Positions 52,920 through 61,796 of a DNA stretch of 64,000 nt are shown piece after piece. Location of the stretch: positions 186,001 to 250,000 of the forward strand of contig NZ_CAMXCM010000003.1 of the NCBI RefSeq assembly GCF_947179015.1. The letters are read 5' to 3'. The position numbers were made by a program, and so were the translations under genes. Every line of letters starts with the position of its first letter. Position 1 is the stretch's first letter. The notes below the pieces were generated by a model, which did not search any database, had not been told where the DNA came from, and saw nothing but the letters and a program-made list of their open reading frames with translations. The stretch comes from Commensalibacter communis (GTDB taxonomy: Bacteria; Pseudomonadota; Alphaproteobacteria; Acetobacterales; Acetobacteraceae).

Positions 52920-53693
52920 CTACATCGAGAATTTTTCACCTAGGTAAACACGGCGTACGTCTTCATGGGCAACTACTTCAGAAGGAATCCCTTCCATTAG
53001 CAGTTGTCCACTATTCATAATATAGGCACGGTCAATAATCTCTAACGTTTCTCTAACGTTATGGTCTGTAATCAGCACACCAATACCACGATCTTTCAGA
53101 TGTGAAACCAAGTCACGAATTTCCCCTACCGCAATTGGATCAATCCCAGCCAACGGCTCATCCAGCAAAATATAGTTCGGATCACTGGCCAATGCTCTGG
53201 CAATTTCCAAACGACGACGCTCGCCACCAGACAAAGATAGAGAAGGGGAACGACGTAAATGACTGATACCAAATTCAGCTAGTAATCCGTCAAGGGTTTC
53301 TTGTCTTTTTAAATAGTCGGGCTCAACGACTTCTAAAACAGCCATAATATTTTGTTCAACATTCAACCCACGGAAAATGCTGGCTTCTTGAGGAAGATAT
53401 CCTATACCCAGACGAGCCCGACGATACATTGGTAATTTAGTAATATCCGCACCATCAAGTTTGATAGAGCCTGTATCAGGCTGAACAAGACCAACAATCA
53501 TATAAAAGCTGGTTGTTTTACCCGCACCATTTGGTCCAAGTAAACCAACAGCTTCGCCACGATGAACGCGCAAGGACACATCTTGAACGACAGAACGCTT
53601 TTTATAGGTTTTACCAATTTTAGTGGCAACTAATCCTTCATTATTTTCTGATGGATGAACAGGACTGATTGGTTGGCTAGCAACATTATTCAT
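52920..53693 (-). CDS. lptB: LPS export ABC transporter ATP-binding protein
   Basis: I start at the ATG at 53693, giving 257 residues, the usual LptB length; the frame opens at 53762 inside the end of lptA. The ATPase has Walker A G-P-N-G-A-G-K-T-T near residue 57, the signature L-S-L-S-G-G-E-R-R-R-L-E, and Walker B L-L-D-E-P-L-A-G-I-D-P followed by the switch His in T-D-H-N-V-R-E-T. It drives LptFG, encoded elsewhere, to pull lipopolysaccharide from the inner membrane. It closes the kdsD-lptC-lptA-lptB run. Confidence 0.94.
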   Translation of the reverse strand: MNNVASQPISPVHPSENNEGLVATKIGKTYKKRSVVQDVSLRVHRGEAVGLLGPNGAGKTTSFYMIVGLVQPDTGSIKLDGADITKLPMYRRARLGIGYLPQEASIFRGLNVEQNIMAVLEVVEPDYLKRQETLDGLLAEFGISHLRRSPSLSLSGGERRRLEIARALASDPNYILLDEPLAGIDPIAVGEIRDLVSHLKDRGIGVLITDHNVRETLEIIDRAYIMNSGQLLMEGIPSEVVAHEDVRRVYLGEKFSM

Positions 53694-53736
53694 AATGGGT
53701 AAGTACCTTGTATAAAAGCAGTAACGTAAATCTTGA

Positions 53737-54699
53737 TTATTTGGGCTGATTATTGGATTCATTAGGAACCACTAATCCTTGAACACGACGTCCGGGGGAT
53801 TCTGTCATATGAGCAATTCCTGTTTTCATATTGATAATTGCGCCATTACCGTTTAGCTGATTCGCACCTCTGGTAATGTGGACATTGCCAACGACACGTG
53901 CAATGCCTGTATCTGGTACATAGACACCACGATCGCCACGAACCGTTTCAGTTTGCGTTCTGACGACAACATTGCCAAAAGCATTGACCTTTTCAAGTTT
54001 ACTAGATCGGGTCATGTCATCATTATTATTAGCGGGTGTGTTTGCGGGTGTGCTTTTTGCCTTTGGATCTTTTTCATCAGTGGGTTTGCTGTATCCTACC
54101 AATACGTCAGCAGTGATACGACGACCATCTTTCAGATTTGTTACCGATGCGTCACCACGTCCAACAGACATACGAGTTTGAGAGTGATATTCCATAGCAT
54201 CTTTGGCAGTCATTAAATTCTGAGGTGTTGTCAGTTTGAGATTTTTACCTGTTAATACCAATGTTGCTTGGTCGATATCATAAACGGCTTTGTCCCCCCA
54301 TGCCTGATCTGTATTTGTATAAATATGTACATGGCCATACGCATTTAAACGATAAATTTCATTCGAACCAGAATCATTTTTAGTAATATCTCCACCATTT
54401 TTTTGTCCAGCATTCTCTTCGGGTTTGGGCTGTGTATTATCATCTGATCCTGCTTTTTTGCGATATAAAGCGACCAAACGATCGGCTGTAACGGTGACAT
54501 TTCCCCTGACGGCTTTGGCTTGGTCATAGGCGGTGACAGATTTATTATTTTGATCCCAATCAAATCCACCCAGAGCAGTCACTGTAATTTGCCCCCCATG
54601 GGATAAATCAATATTTTGAGCCAATACAGGGGAGAGATTAAATAATCCCACACCCATCAAAGATGTAAAAGTCAAAAATAAAGAGCGTTTCATATTCAT
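53737..54699 (-). CDS. lptA: LPS transport periplasmic bridge protein LptA
   Basis: The 320-residue protein has a signal peptide (M-K-R-S-L-F-L-T-F and a hydrophobic core, cut near A-Q at about 28). Then come OstA-like beta-jellyroll strands: V-R-G-N-V-T-V-T-A-D near 63, the Q-A-T-L-V-L-T-G-K-N near 150 and V-V-R-T-Q-T-E-T-V-R-G-D-R near 247. Disordered insertions rich in Lys, Asn and Gly separate the strands, making it longer than E. coli LptA (185). It forms the bridge carrying LPS to the outer membrane. lptC lies five bases upstream. Confidence 0.9.
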   Translation of the reverse strand: MNMKRSLFLTFTSLMGVGLFNLSPVLAQNIDLSHGGQITVTALGGFDWDQNNKSVTAYDQAKAVRGNVTVTADRLVALYRKKAGSDDNTQPKPEENAGQKNGGDITKNDSGSNEIYRLNAYGHVHIYTNTDQAWGDKAVYDIDQATLVLTGKNLKLTTPQNLMTAKDAMEYHSQTRMSVGRGDASVTNLKDGRRITADVLVGYSKPTDEKDPKAKSTPANTPANNNDDMTRSSKLEKVNAFGNVVVRTQTETVRGDRGVYVPDTGIARVVGNVHITRGANQLNGNGAIINMKTGIAHMTESPGRRVQGLVVPNESNNQPK

Positions 54700-54704
54700 G
54701 GGGA

Positions 54705-55463
54705 TTATTCCGACGTTTTAGAAGGTTGCGAAGGAGGAGAGGAATTCTTGTCATCATTTAAAATAAGGCGTCCAGGCCCTTTAAATTGAGCAATGTTAGT
54801 ATGCATATCTAAAAAATATGCCTGTGCATCTAATTGACCGAAAGGTCCTTCCGCATGTATCCAGTCATTTGCGGTAATTACAGATTGTTTTAAAGCGACA
54901 TCAGCAATATCGCTATACATAAATAAACCATCGTCACGATATAGCACAACATTCTTATATAAATTTAAATCTTGCTCATGTTGCATATAAATACCATTAT
55001 TGGCTGTAACCATAATCCAATCATTATTTTGTAATAAAATATCTGCCTTTGGATAAGCAAGACGAATCATATTACTGTTATTTGAATTTTGAATTACTTT
55101 ACTAGAGGTAATAGTATAGGGTCTATCAGAGGAATCGACACCATGAAAAGTAGCGCCAACCATCGTTCCACTTTCGACTTTGATTCGTGATAATTCGTTG
55201 ACAACGGCCTTATTGGTGTTGATGAAACGATCGATTTCTGGCCATGCGGCAATAGATCCCAGCAATAATAAAGCAAGAGCAGGCAATACCCATTTAGTCC
55301 ATTTGATAAGTTTCTTACGTCGTAGAATGTCTTTTTCATTTGGCACTTGTCGTCTGGTAACGACAGTATTCGCACGCTGTTTTAAATATTTTTGCTTTTC
55401 TTGAAAGTCGGTTCTTTCAATTTGTGCGGATGAATTTGGTTGATCTTGTTTCTTTTCGGTCAT
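54705..55463 (-). CDS. lptC: LPS export protein LptC
   Basis: The 252-residue protein has one membrane helix (about residues 50-68), preceded by a charged cytosolic part, and a periplasmic OstA/LptC-like domain with repeating strands (R-I-K-V-E-S-G-T-M-V-G-A-T-F near 93, then D-I-L-L-Q-N-N-D and Y-R-D-D-G-L-F-M-Y). It takes LPS from LptBFG and passes it to LptA, encoded next. It overlaps kdsD by four bases, so the cluster is translationally coupled. Confidence 0.85.
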   Translation of the reverse strand: MTEKKQDQPNSSAQIERTDFQEKQKYLKQRANTVVTRRQVPNEKDILRRKKLIKWTKWVLPALALLLLGSIAAWPEIDRFINTNKAVVNELSRIKVESGTMVGATFHGVDSSDRPYTITSSKVIQNSNNSNMIRLAYPKADILLQNNDWIMVTANNGIYMQHEQDLNLYKNVVLYRDDGLFMYSDIADVALKQSVITANDWIHAEGPFGQLDAQAYFLDMHTNIAQFKGPGRLILNDDKNSSPPSQPSKTSE

Positions 55464-56452
55464 GCTATTCCTGCACGTAAAAGATCGTGAATGTGTAAGA
55501 CACCAATGGGTTGATGCTGTTGGTTGGTAACAAATAAGCAGGTTATTGGATGTTGATTATTATTCATTAATCTCAAAGCTTCTGCGGCCAATATATCTTC
55601 TTGAACAGTCATAGGATTAGTATTCATAACATCTTTAGCGGTCAATTTACGGATATCTTTATCTAATGTTCTTCGTAAATCGCCGTCTGTAATTAAGCCA
55701 ACTAGTAATCCTTCGGTAGTGACAATACCAATACACCCTAATGCTTTTCTTGTCATTTCCATAATAGCTTCAAGAATGGGCATATCAGGTGATCCCAAAG
55801 GAATTTCTTGGTTTGTGTGCATAAGATCACGCACAGCCTTTAATTTACTGCCTAAACGTCCACCTGGATGATATATCCCAAAATCGGACGCAGAAAAATC
55901 ACGTTTTTTTAATAGCGTAATTGCCAACGCATCTCCAAGTGCCAATTGCATGATTGTACTCGTCGTTGGTGCCAATCCATATGGACATGCTTCTTTAGAT
56001 TTTGGCAAAGTCATCGAAATATTCGCTGCTCGAGCAAGGGTTGATTGGGCATTAGTGGAAATTGCAATCAAAAAAATCCCAAATCTTTTAGTATGTGAAA
56101 TTATACTGGCCAGTTCTGCAGTTTCACCAGAAGCAGAAATGGCAAGGACAACGTCACCAGGTTGAATCATTCCTAAATCACCATGGGCAGCCTCAGCAGG
56201 ATGAACAAAAAAAGAAGCCGTTCCCGTAGACGCAAGGGTAGCTTGTACTTTTTTGGCAATATGTCCTGATTTTCCAATCCCAGTTAGGACAACGCGTCCT
56301 TGTAATGTAGAAATTTTTTCGATAGTTTGATTAAATGCTGCTGATAAATTATTATCATTCTGCAATGAAGTTATAAGCTCTTGAATTCCTTGTTTTTCAA
56401 CAAGCAAAGTTTCGCAAGCAATATGAATATCATTATCAGTGATAGAAGTCAT
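55460..56452 (-). CDS. kdsD: Arabinose-5-phosphate isomerase (KdsD/KpsF)
   Basis: The 330-residue protein has an SIS domain with G-I-G-K-S-G-H-I-A-K-K near residue 59 and H-P-A-E-A-A-H-G-D-L-G near 85, whose His residues lie in the active site, and two C-terminal CBS repeats (about 210-330). It converts ribulose-5-phosphate to arabinose-5-phosphate, the precursor of Kdo in lipopolysaccharide. Clustering with lptCAB is usual and fits its job. Confidence 0.95.
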   Translation of the reverse strand: MTSITDNDIHIACETLLVEKQGIQELITSLQNDNNLSAAFNQTIEKISTLQGRVVLTGIGKSGHIAKKVQATLASTGTASFFVHPAEAAHGDLGMIQPGDVVLAISASGETAELASIISHTKRFGIFLIAISTNAQSTLARAANISMTLPKSKEACPYGLAPTTSTIMQLALGDALAITLLKKRDFSASDFGIYHPGGRLGSKLKAVRDLMHTNQEIPLGSPDMPILEAIMEMTRKALGCIGIVTTEGLLVGLITDGDLRRTLDKDIRKLTAKDVMNTNPMTVQEDILAAEALRLMNNNQHPITCLFVTNQQHQPIGVLHIHDLLRAGIA

Positions 56453-56536
56453 TTATTTTTGCACTTAAAAAATAATGGGTCGAACATGAAGGTTATTATA
56501 TAAAACGATTATGAATTGCGATCAAATATAACTTTA

Positions 56537-57202
56537 CTAATAACTGCGATGTTGGAAAATGTCAGGCTCTTCATACCCCAAAATATCTAAGTCAGCACGG
56601 GTTGATAAGAAAGAAAAACAAGATTGCGCAAGTTCTAGACGATTTTCACGGATCAAAAGCTCTTTTAAAGCAGTCCATAATTGATGTAAATATAAGACAT
56701 CAGATGCAGCATAAACAAGTTGTTCAGTGGTAAGGGTTAATGCCCCCCAATCAGAGCTTTGTTGTTGTTTGCAAAGTTCGATTTTTAAAATATCTCTACA
56801 TAACGCAGCTAAACCATGTTTATCAGTAAATGTTCTTACCAATTTTGCAGCGATTTTTGTGCAAATGACAGATTGTAGTTTAATATTCAACGAATGTTGT
56901 AAAATACCTACATCGAATCTGGCAAAATGCATTATTTTTGTAACCGCCGAAGAACCTAAAAGTTTTTTAAGGTTTGGGCAGGCTGAAAATCCTTTTCCGC
57001 CAAGATGTTCTGGGATGAATTGTACCAGATGAACTTGACCATCTCCGCTGGAGATTTGCACTAAGCATAAACGATCACGATAATGTTTCAAACCCATAGC
57101 TTCTGTATCAATAGCCACGATTGATCCCAAATCCAGATCATTTGGTAAATCATGTTGATAAAGATGAATATAGTCAGGGATTGATGTTTCGTTTATAGCC
57201 AT
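56537..57202 (-). CDS. rnd: Ribonuclease D-like 3'-5' exonuclease
   Basis: I start at ATG 57202, nine bases after GGA; a TTG at 57214 would add four residues. The 221-residue protein has the DEDDy exonuclease motifs: I-D-T-E-A-M-G-L near residue 29, a middle F-A-R-F-D-V-G-I-L with the second Asp, and Y-A-A-S-D-V-L-Y-L with the Tyr and last Asp near 163-171. It lacks the HRDC domains of E. coli RNase D, as usual for short alphaproteobacterial forms. It trims tRNA 3' ends and other RNAs. Confidence 0.9.
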   Translation of the reverse strand: MAINETSIPDYIHLYQHDLPNDLDLGSIVAIDTEAMGLKHYRDRLCLVQISSGDGQVHLVQFIPEHLGGKGFSACPNLKKLLGSSAVTKIMHFARFDVGILQHSLNIKLQSVICTKIAAKLVRTFTDKHGLAALCRDILKIELCKQQQSSDWGALTLTTEQLVYAASDVLYLHQLWTALKELLIRENRLELAQSCFSFLSTRADLDILGYEEPDIFQHRSY

Positions 57203-57270
57203 AAAAAATTCCAATGAAATGATTAAACTTATTTATTATATAATACGTGTTGAATAAAATATAAACGTTT

Positions 57271-57702
57271 TTATTTGTCTATATCTTGACTTGAAACTTG
57301 CCCTAATTGACAGAGTAATTGCCAATGCTCAGGTGTGATGGACATGACTGATAAACGAGATTGTTTAATCAGGCTAATTTCTTGTAATTCTGGGATTGTT
57401 TTAATTTGTTTTAATGTGACGGGAACTGGAACAGTGCATACTGTTTGGACATCGACGCAGCACCATTTATGATCTGGGTCGGTGGGGTCTGGATAAAATT
57501 CTTTAACGATACGGACAATTCCTACAATCTCTTTGCCCACATTGGAATGGTAAAAAAAGGCTAAATCACCTGCTTTCATAGATTGAAGATTTTTTTTGGC
57601 TTGATGATTTCGAATGCCTGTCCAGGGTTCTATGTTATTTTTCAATTGTTCTTGCCACGAATATGCATCAGGTTCTGATTTAACTAACCAGTAATTCATC
57701 AT
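57271..57702 (-). CDS. EVE domain protein (thymocyte nuclear protein 1-like)
   Basis: The 143-residue protein is a lone EVE domain: N-Y-W-L-V-K-S-E-P-D-A-Y-S-W at the start, W-T-G-I-R-N-H-Q-A-K-K near 28, G-D-L-A-F-F-Y-H-S-N near 46, and the C-terminal R-L-S-V-M-S-I-T-P-E-H-W near 118. EVE domains bind modified bases in nucleic acids, in a PUA-like fold, and are common in alphaproteobacteria as single-domain proteins. The physiological ligand is unknown. It lies 56 bases upstream of the RNase D gene on the same strand. Confidence 0.9.
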   Translation of the reverse strand: MMNYWLVKSEPDAYSWQEQLKNNIEPWTGIRNHQAKKNLQSMKAGDLAFFYHSNVGKEIVGIVRIVKEFYPDPTDPDHKWCCVDVQTVCTVPVPVTLKQIKTIPELQEISLIKQSRLSVMSITPEHWQLLCQLGQVSSQDIDK

Positions 57703-57810
57703 TTTTTCCTTATTTTCGAAATTTTCTAATGTATATATTTTATGTAAAAGGATATTACATCGTTTCGTCAGAATATATATGTTTTATAAAAGAATAAGGA
57801 GAATTTAAGA

Positions 57811-58392
57811 TTATTTTATAGCTAAATCTTTGAAATTACATACATACCAAATCGAGACTGCTTCAACACGTTTTGCTAGGCGAGGACAAAAGAAAAAATA
57901 TGTAGAATATATCCCGCAGCATCTGGTTATTCAATTTTGAACTACCACAAACCAGCATTTGCAAAGCAGAACGGGATGTAGAGATGTTTTAAGCGACAAA
58001 AACACCAACACGATCGCAAGTTAACTCTCTACCGCGAGAATAAGCTTTGCCTGGGAAATGAATGAGATGTCCAGGAAGTTGTAAAAAATGTTTCAAACCA
58101 TTCGAATGATCCGTTACATGATAACCAAGCTCATGATCGATCACAAACCAAATCTATTCATCATCATTAGTTTCAATGATTGCTGATATAATGCTATTAG
58201 AGTTGTAAATAAGAGCTTGTGGAGCTTTTTTAAACTAACCAATTTAGTAATATCTTGCACCATTTGATGAAATTGAGGAAGTTGATAGGGACCAATAAGC
58301 ACAATAAACAAAATGGTCAAAAGATTTGTGAGATATTTCCTTGAAGAATATCTATCACGAAAGATGGTACAAACAACCCTCATAAAATACAA
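57811..58392 (-). pseudogene. M48-family zinc metallopeptidase, degraded
   Basis: Read on the minus strand in pieces, this is an M48 protease. The first frame (58392 to about 58220) has I-G-P-Y-Q-L-P-Q-F-H-Q-M-V. After a shift, the next frame has A-P-Q-A-L-I-Y-N-S-N, then N-D-D-E, a TAG stop, and W-F-V-I-D-H-E-L-G-Y-H. Further on come H-F-L-Q-L-P-G-H-L-I-H-F-P-G-K-A-Y-S-R-G-R-E-L-T-C-D-R-V-G (split over 58095-58000), a TAA stop, and S-A-L-Q-M-L-V-C-G. A last shift yields L-A-K-R-V-E-A-V down to the stop at 57811. The zinc motif has Tyr where the fifth-position His of H-E-x-x-H should be. Two internal stops and two frameshifts make it dead. Confidence 0.82.
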
Positions 58393-58650
58393 TTAAAAAC
58401 AAATAAAATATTGTCATATTTCTTTACTTTACGGTGTCTTATATCTGCTATTTTAAACTACACAGTAACCTCTTAATGCTTGAATATTTTTGATATTTTA
58501 TTTTGAAATATATTTACTTAGGGTTACGTAAAAATAGTTATTTATTTTATAATTCATCAAAATAGTTACGAAGATGAAAATTTTGTGTGATAAAAAAATC
58601 ACTTTTTTCATATTATGTATATGTGATGGTTGTGTTTCCAGGATGTTATT
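58393..58650. other. Upstream region of the receptor gene, no gene seen
   Basis: AT-rich DNA with stops in all frames. It separates the protease remnant from the Fur-like boxes of the receptor gene and probably holds its promoter; I cannot fix -35 and -10 boxes with confidence. Confidence 0.4.
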
Positions 58651-58669
58651 GATAATAATTCTTAATAAC
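58651..58669 (+). promoter_or_regulatory. Fur-like box, distal, siderophore receptor
   Basis: GATAATAATTCTTAATAAC matches the 19-base Fur consensus at 13 of 19 positions by my count. It is the weaker half of a tandem pair with the box at 58674. Confidence 0.45.
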
Positions 58670-58673
58670 ATAA

Positions 58674-58692
58674 GGTAATAATAATCATTCTT
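58674..58692 (+). promoter_or_regulatory. Fur-like box, proximal, siderophore receptor
   Basis: GGTAATAATAATCATTCTT matches the Fur consensus at 15 of 19 positions by my count and ends 23 bases before the ATG of the TonB-dependent receptor. Two adjacent boxes are common at strongly iron-repressed receptor genes. Confidence 0.6.
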
Positions 58693-58715
58693 AATATTAT
58701 GAAGAGTAGCAGCGT

Positions 58716-61007
58716 ATGGAAAAAGTTGGTATAAAAAGGATTGTTCAGCCCATTTCTTTGGCAACGGTAATGGTCGGATTGATGAATAGCCCTGCCTTTG
58801 CGCAGGAAACAGATATCAATCTAAAAGAGGGAAAAGAGGTCGAAAAACAAGAGAGTGTTGCTGAAAAATCTGGTAATTCTACAACAAATGAACACATTCT
58901 TGTCCGTGGAAAAAAAACATCAAATATTTTAACTCATGAAACTGGGGTTGATTTGATGCCACAAGATGTGATGCATACTCCACAAAATATTAACGTTGTG
59001 CCACAAAAGATTTTGCAAGAGCAAAATGTCAAATCACTCGAAGAAGCATTAAAGAATGTTCCCGGTGTTACCTCATCCGTTGGTGAGGGACGAGGAGGAA
59101 TGTCAGGAAACCAGTTTCTCATCAGAGGGTTCCCAGCACAAAATGACATCTACGAGGACGGGTTAAGAGATTTTGGTGTTTATACCAGAGATAGTTTTAA
59201 CTATGAGAGCGTAGTTGTTATTAAAGGCCCTTCTTCTTCTGTCTTTGGGAACGGCACCACTGGTGGGGCGATTAACGTTGTTACTAAAAAACCTATTCTA
59301 AAAGATCGTTATGATGTTAATTTTACAGGAGGAAATGGTGATTATTACCGTGGTACGGTTGATATCAATAAAAAAATCACAGATTCAATAGCCGCCCGTA
59401 TTATTGGTGTAGGGAATAGTAATAATGCAGTAGGTAGGGATTACATCTATTCTCATCATTGGGGATTAGCACCTTCGATTGCTTTTGGTCTTGGTAAAAA
59501 ACTTAGTTACGTTGTTCAATATGTATACCAACAAGATGATCGTATTCCAGATTACGGCGTTCCCGTTGTAACCAAGCCAGGCACCAGTATTGCAAGACCT
59601 ATTACTGAATATGGTATCAGAAGGGGTAATTGGTACGGAAATAAGATGGACAGTGATCAAACACAAGACCATCAATTAACGGGACGCTTAAAATATGATG
59701 TAACCCCAGATATTGTAATTCATAATGATACACGTTATGGAAATTATCGTCGTGAATTCTCTGTGACACGCCCACAATGTCAGGCTGCAAATTGTGTGAG
59801 ACCATATTTCTCCGGTCGTCCGCAAGATGCGATTATTTCAACAGCAGGTCCATCCCCTTATCGTCAGCGCACATGGTCGTTTCAAAATGTATTATCCACA
59901 GTTGCGAATTTCCATACATGGGGCATAAAGCATCAGCTTATTGCTGGGGTTGATTTTTCTTATGCCAGTGAAAATAGGGCATATGGACAATTTTCATCCC
60001 CATTACCGAATAATAGCTTGGTTAATCCAACGCCGAATATTAATTATCCAATTTCAATTTTACCAGGAGATCCAAAGGCAACTTCTGGCGATCCAGTGTT
60101 AAGAAAAGGACATACACGTGATGTTGGTGTCTTTATTTACGATCAGTTTTGGATGACAGAGCAATGGTCAATTAAAGGCGGTGTGCGTTATGATAACTGG
60201 AATGCCAAATATGGTACAGAAGGGGGCGCCGGCATGTGGGGTGCCAATAATATGGAAACGACAAATAATATCGTAAATCCAACGGTCAGTCTGATGTTTA
60301 ATCCAACAGAAAATCAAATGTATTATTTTACATGGGCGATGTCTACGACGCCTTTGGGGATGTATTTGACAAATTCATATGCGCCTATGCGTGATAATCA
60401 AGGGGGAATGAAACCTGAACGTAGTCGTTTATACGAGTTGGGGGGTAAATGGAGCCTACTTAATCAGCGTGTTGGCATAACCGCAGCTTTATTCCGATTG
60501 GATAAAAGTAATCAAATTGTCAGTGATCCAATTTCTGGTGATGTTACCAGCTCAGGAGATACGGTTCGAAATGAAGGAATCGAGTTGGGGATCTCTGGTA
60601 ATGTATTGAAAAACTGGGATGTTTACGGTGGATTTGCTGCTTATCATAGTGATGTAAAATCTTCTCAAACTGCGGGTGCTAAAGGTAATCGTGTTCAGTA
60701 TGTCCCAACACAACAAGGGAATTTGTGGACGACATATAAGATTATGCCAGACACACCTTATAATTTGACTGTTGGCGGTGGGGTGACTTGGCGAGGCAAT
60801 GTTTGGTTAAACAATACGAATAACGCAAAAGCCCCTGCGAATGTCAGTATTGATGCGATGCTTTCCCATCAATTTGACGAACATTGGAAAGTTGCATTTA
60901 ATATTTACAATATTACTAATCGCTTGAATTACGATTCTTTGTTTGGGAATCGCGTTACGCCGTCTACAGGCAGAGCATTTTTATTTAGTTTAAATATGTT
61001 GCAATAA
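58716..61007 (+). CDS. TonB-dependent siderophore receptor
   Basis: The 763-residue protein has a signal peptide (basic start, hydrophobic core about residues 12-24, cut near A-F-A|Q at 29). The plug domain (about 70-190) contains P-Q-N-I-N-V-V-P, the E-E-A-L-K-N-V-P-G-V segment and R-G-F-P-A-Q-N-D. The C-terminal 22-strand barrel ends near F-L-F-S-L-N-M-L-Q. It resembles FhuE/FpvA-type ferric-siderophore receptors; the ligand is not identifiable. A PiuC-type dioxygenase follows 42 bases later, and two Fur-like boxes precede the gene, so iron repression is likely. No siderophore synthesis genes are in the window, so it probably takes up foreign siderophores. Confidence 0.92.
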   Translation: MEKVGIKRIVQPISLATVMVGLMNSPAFAQETDINLKEGKEVEKQESVAEKSGNSTTNEHILVRGKKTSNILTHETGVDLMPQDVMHTPQNINVVPQKILQEQNVKSLEEALKNVPGVTSSVGEGRGGMSGNQFLIRGFPAQNDIYEDGLRDFGVYTRDSFNYESVVVIKGPSSSVFGNGTTGGAINVVTKKPILKDRYDVNFTGGNGDYYRGTVDINKKITDSIAARIIGVGNSNNAVGRDYIYSHHWGLAPSIAFGLGKKLSYVVQYVYQQDDRIPDYGVPVVTKPGTSIARPITEYGIRRGNWYGNKMDSDQTQDHQLTGRLKYDVTPDIVIHNDTRYGNYRREFSVTRPQCQAANCVRPYFSGRPQDAIISTAGPSPYRQRTWSFQNVLSTVANFHTWGIKHQLIAGVDFSYASENRAYGQFSSPLPNNSLVNPTPNINYPISILPGDPKATSGDPVLRKGHTRDVGVFIYDQFWMTEQWSIKGGVRYDNWNAKYGTEGGAGMWGANNMETTNNIVNPTVSLMFNPTENQMYYFTWAMSTTPLGMYLTNSYAPMRDNQGGMKPERSRLYELGGKWSLLNQRVGITAALFRLDKSNQIVSDPISGDVTSSGDTVRNEGIELGISGNVLKNWDVYGGFAAYHSDVKSSQTAGAKGNRVQYVPTQQGNLWTTYKIMPDTPYNLTVGGGVTWRGNVWLNNTNNAKAPANVSIDAMLSHQFDEHWKVAFNIYNITNRLNYDSLFGNRVTPSTGRAFLFSLNMLQ

Positions 61008-61049
61008 TTTAGCGATATATAATGCAATCAGGGGGAGCAAGATTGAAAC

Positions 61050-61733
61050 ATGATTATTCATATTCCAGAGGTTTTAAACTCAGAAGAATTATCCTATGTG
61101 CGTTCTGTATTTGCCAAAGCGACTTTTGTTGATGGAAAAGTCACCGCAGGCGAACAATCAATGCAGGTAAAGAAAAATGTGCAAATTGATCAGTCTTCTC
61201 CTGAAAGTAAAGAATTAGGAGAAATAGTTCTGAAAGCATTAGGGCGCAACCCGATTTTTAACTCAGCGGTGATGCCGTATCGTGTGGTGCCTCCTTTGTT
61301 TAATCGATATGATACGGGGATGGAGTTCCCCGATCATGTTGATAATGCGTTGCGTCCTATTCCAGGAACAAATATGCGTATTCGAACGGACGTGTCATCA
61401 ACGTTATTTTTAAACGATCCCGAAGAATATGAGGGTGGAGAGTTAATCATTCACGATCACAGCGGGGCTCAGGCAATTAAACTGCCTGCAGGGGATATGA
61501 TTGTTTATCCCACGTATAATCTTCATTCTGTCAGTAAGATTACCAAAGGCAGTCGTTGGGCATCTTTTTTTTGGACGCAATCTATGATTAAAGAGGCGGA
61601 CAAACGAAAAGTGTTGTTTGATCTGGATATGACAATCATTAAGTTACGTACCAGGATGAATGATAATGACCCACAGATCCTAGAATTAACGAATGTGTAT
61701 CATAATCTCATGCGTTTATGGTGTGAATTATAA
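61050..61733 (+). CDS. piuC: Fe(II)/2-oxoglutarate-dependent dioxygenase, PiuC type (PKHD)
   Basis: The 227-residue protein has the H-x-D...H iron triad at His96, Asp98 and His159 (D-H-V-D and N-L-H-S), plus the 2-oxoglutarate Arg in S-R-W-A-S-F-F-W near residue 169. It matches PiuC/YbiX-type hydroxylases, which accompany TonB-dependent siderophore receptors. Its substrate is unknown; modification of the captured siderophore is a reasonable guess. It is the second gene of a Fur-controlled unit and is followed by a strong terminator. Confidence 0.88.
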   Translation: MIIHIPEVLNSEELSYVRSVFAKATFVDGKVTAGEQSMQVKKNVQIDQSSPESKELGEIVLKALGRNPIFNSAVMPYRVVPPLFNRYDTGMEFPDHVDNALRPIPGTNMRIRTDVSSTLFLNDPEEYEGGELIIHDHSGAQAIKLPAGDMIVYPTYNLHSVSKITKGSRWASFFWTQSMIKEADKRKVLFDLDMTIIKLRTRMNDNDPQILELTNVYHNLMRLWCEL

Positions 61734-61752
61734 TCAACGTAATTTTGCTTTT

Positions 61753-61787
61753 AATCCCACAATCAGCTTGTGGGATTGATTTTTTTT
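61753..61787 (+). terminator. Rho-independent terminator of the receptor-dioxygenase operon
   Basis: AATCCCACAA pairs perfectly with TTGTGGGATT across TCAGC, then a run of eight T follows. A standard strong terminator. Confidence 0.92.
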
Positions 61788-61796
61788 GATTGGTTT

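Noticed and set aside
58141-58392. Open frame whose I-G-P-Y-Q-L-P segment resembles the TatA/TatB hinge
   Set aside because: Neighbouring frames continue as an M48 protease with its zinc and C-terminal motifs, which explains the segment better.
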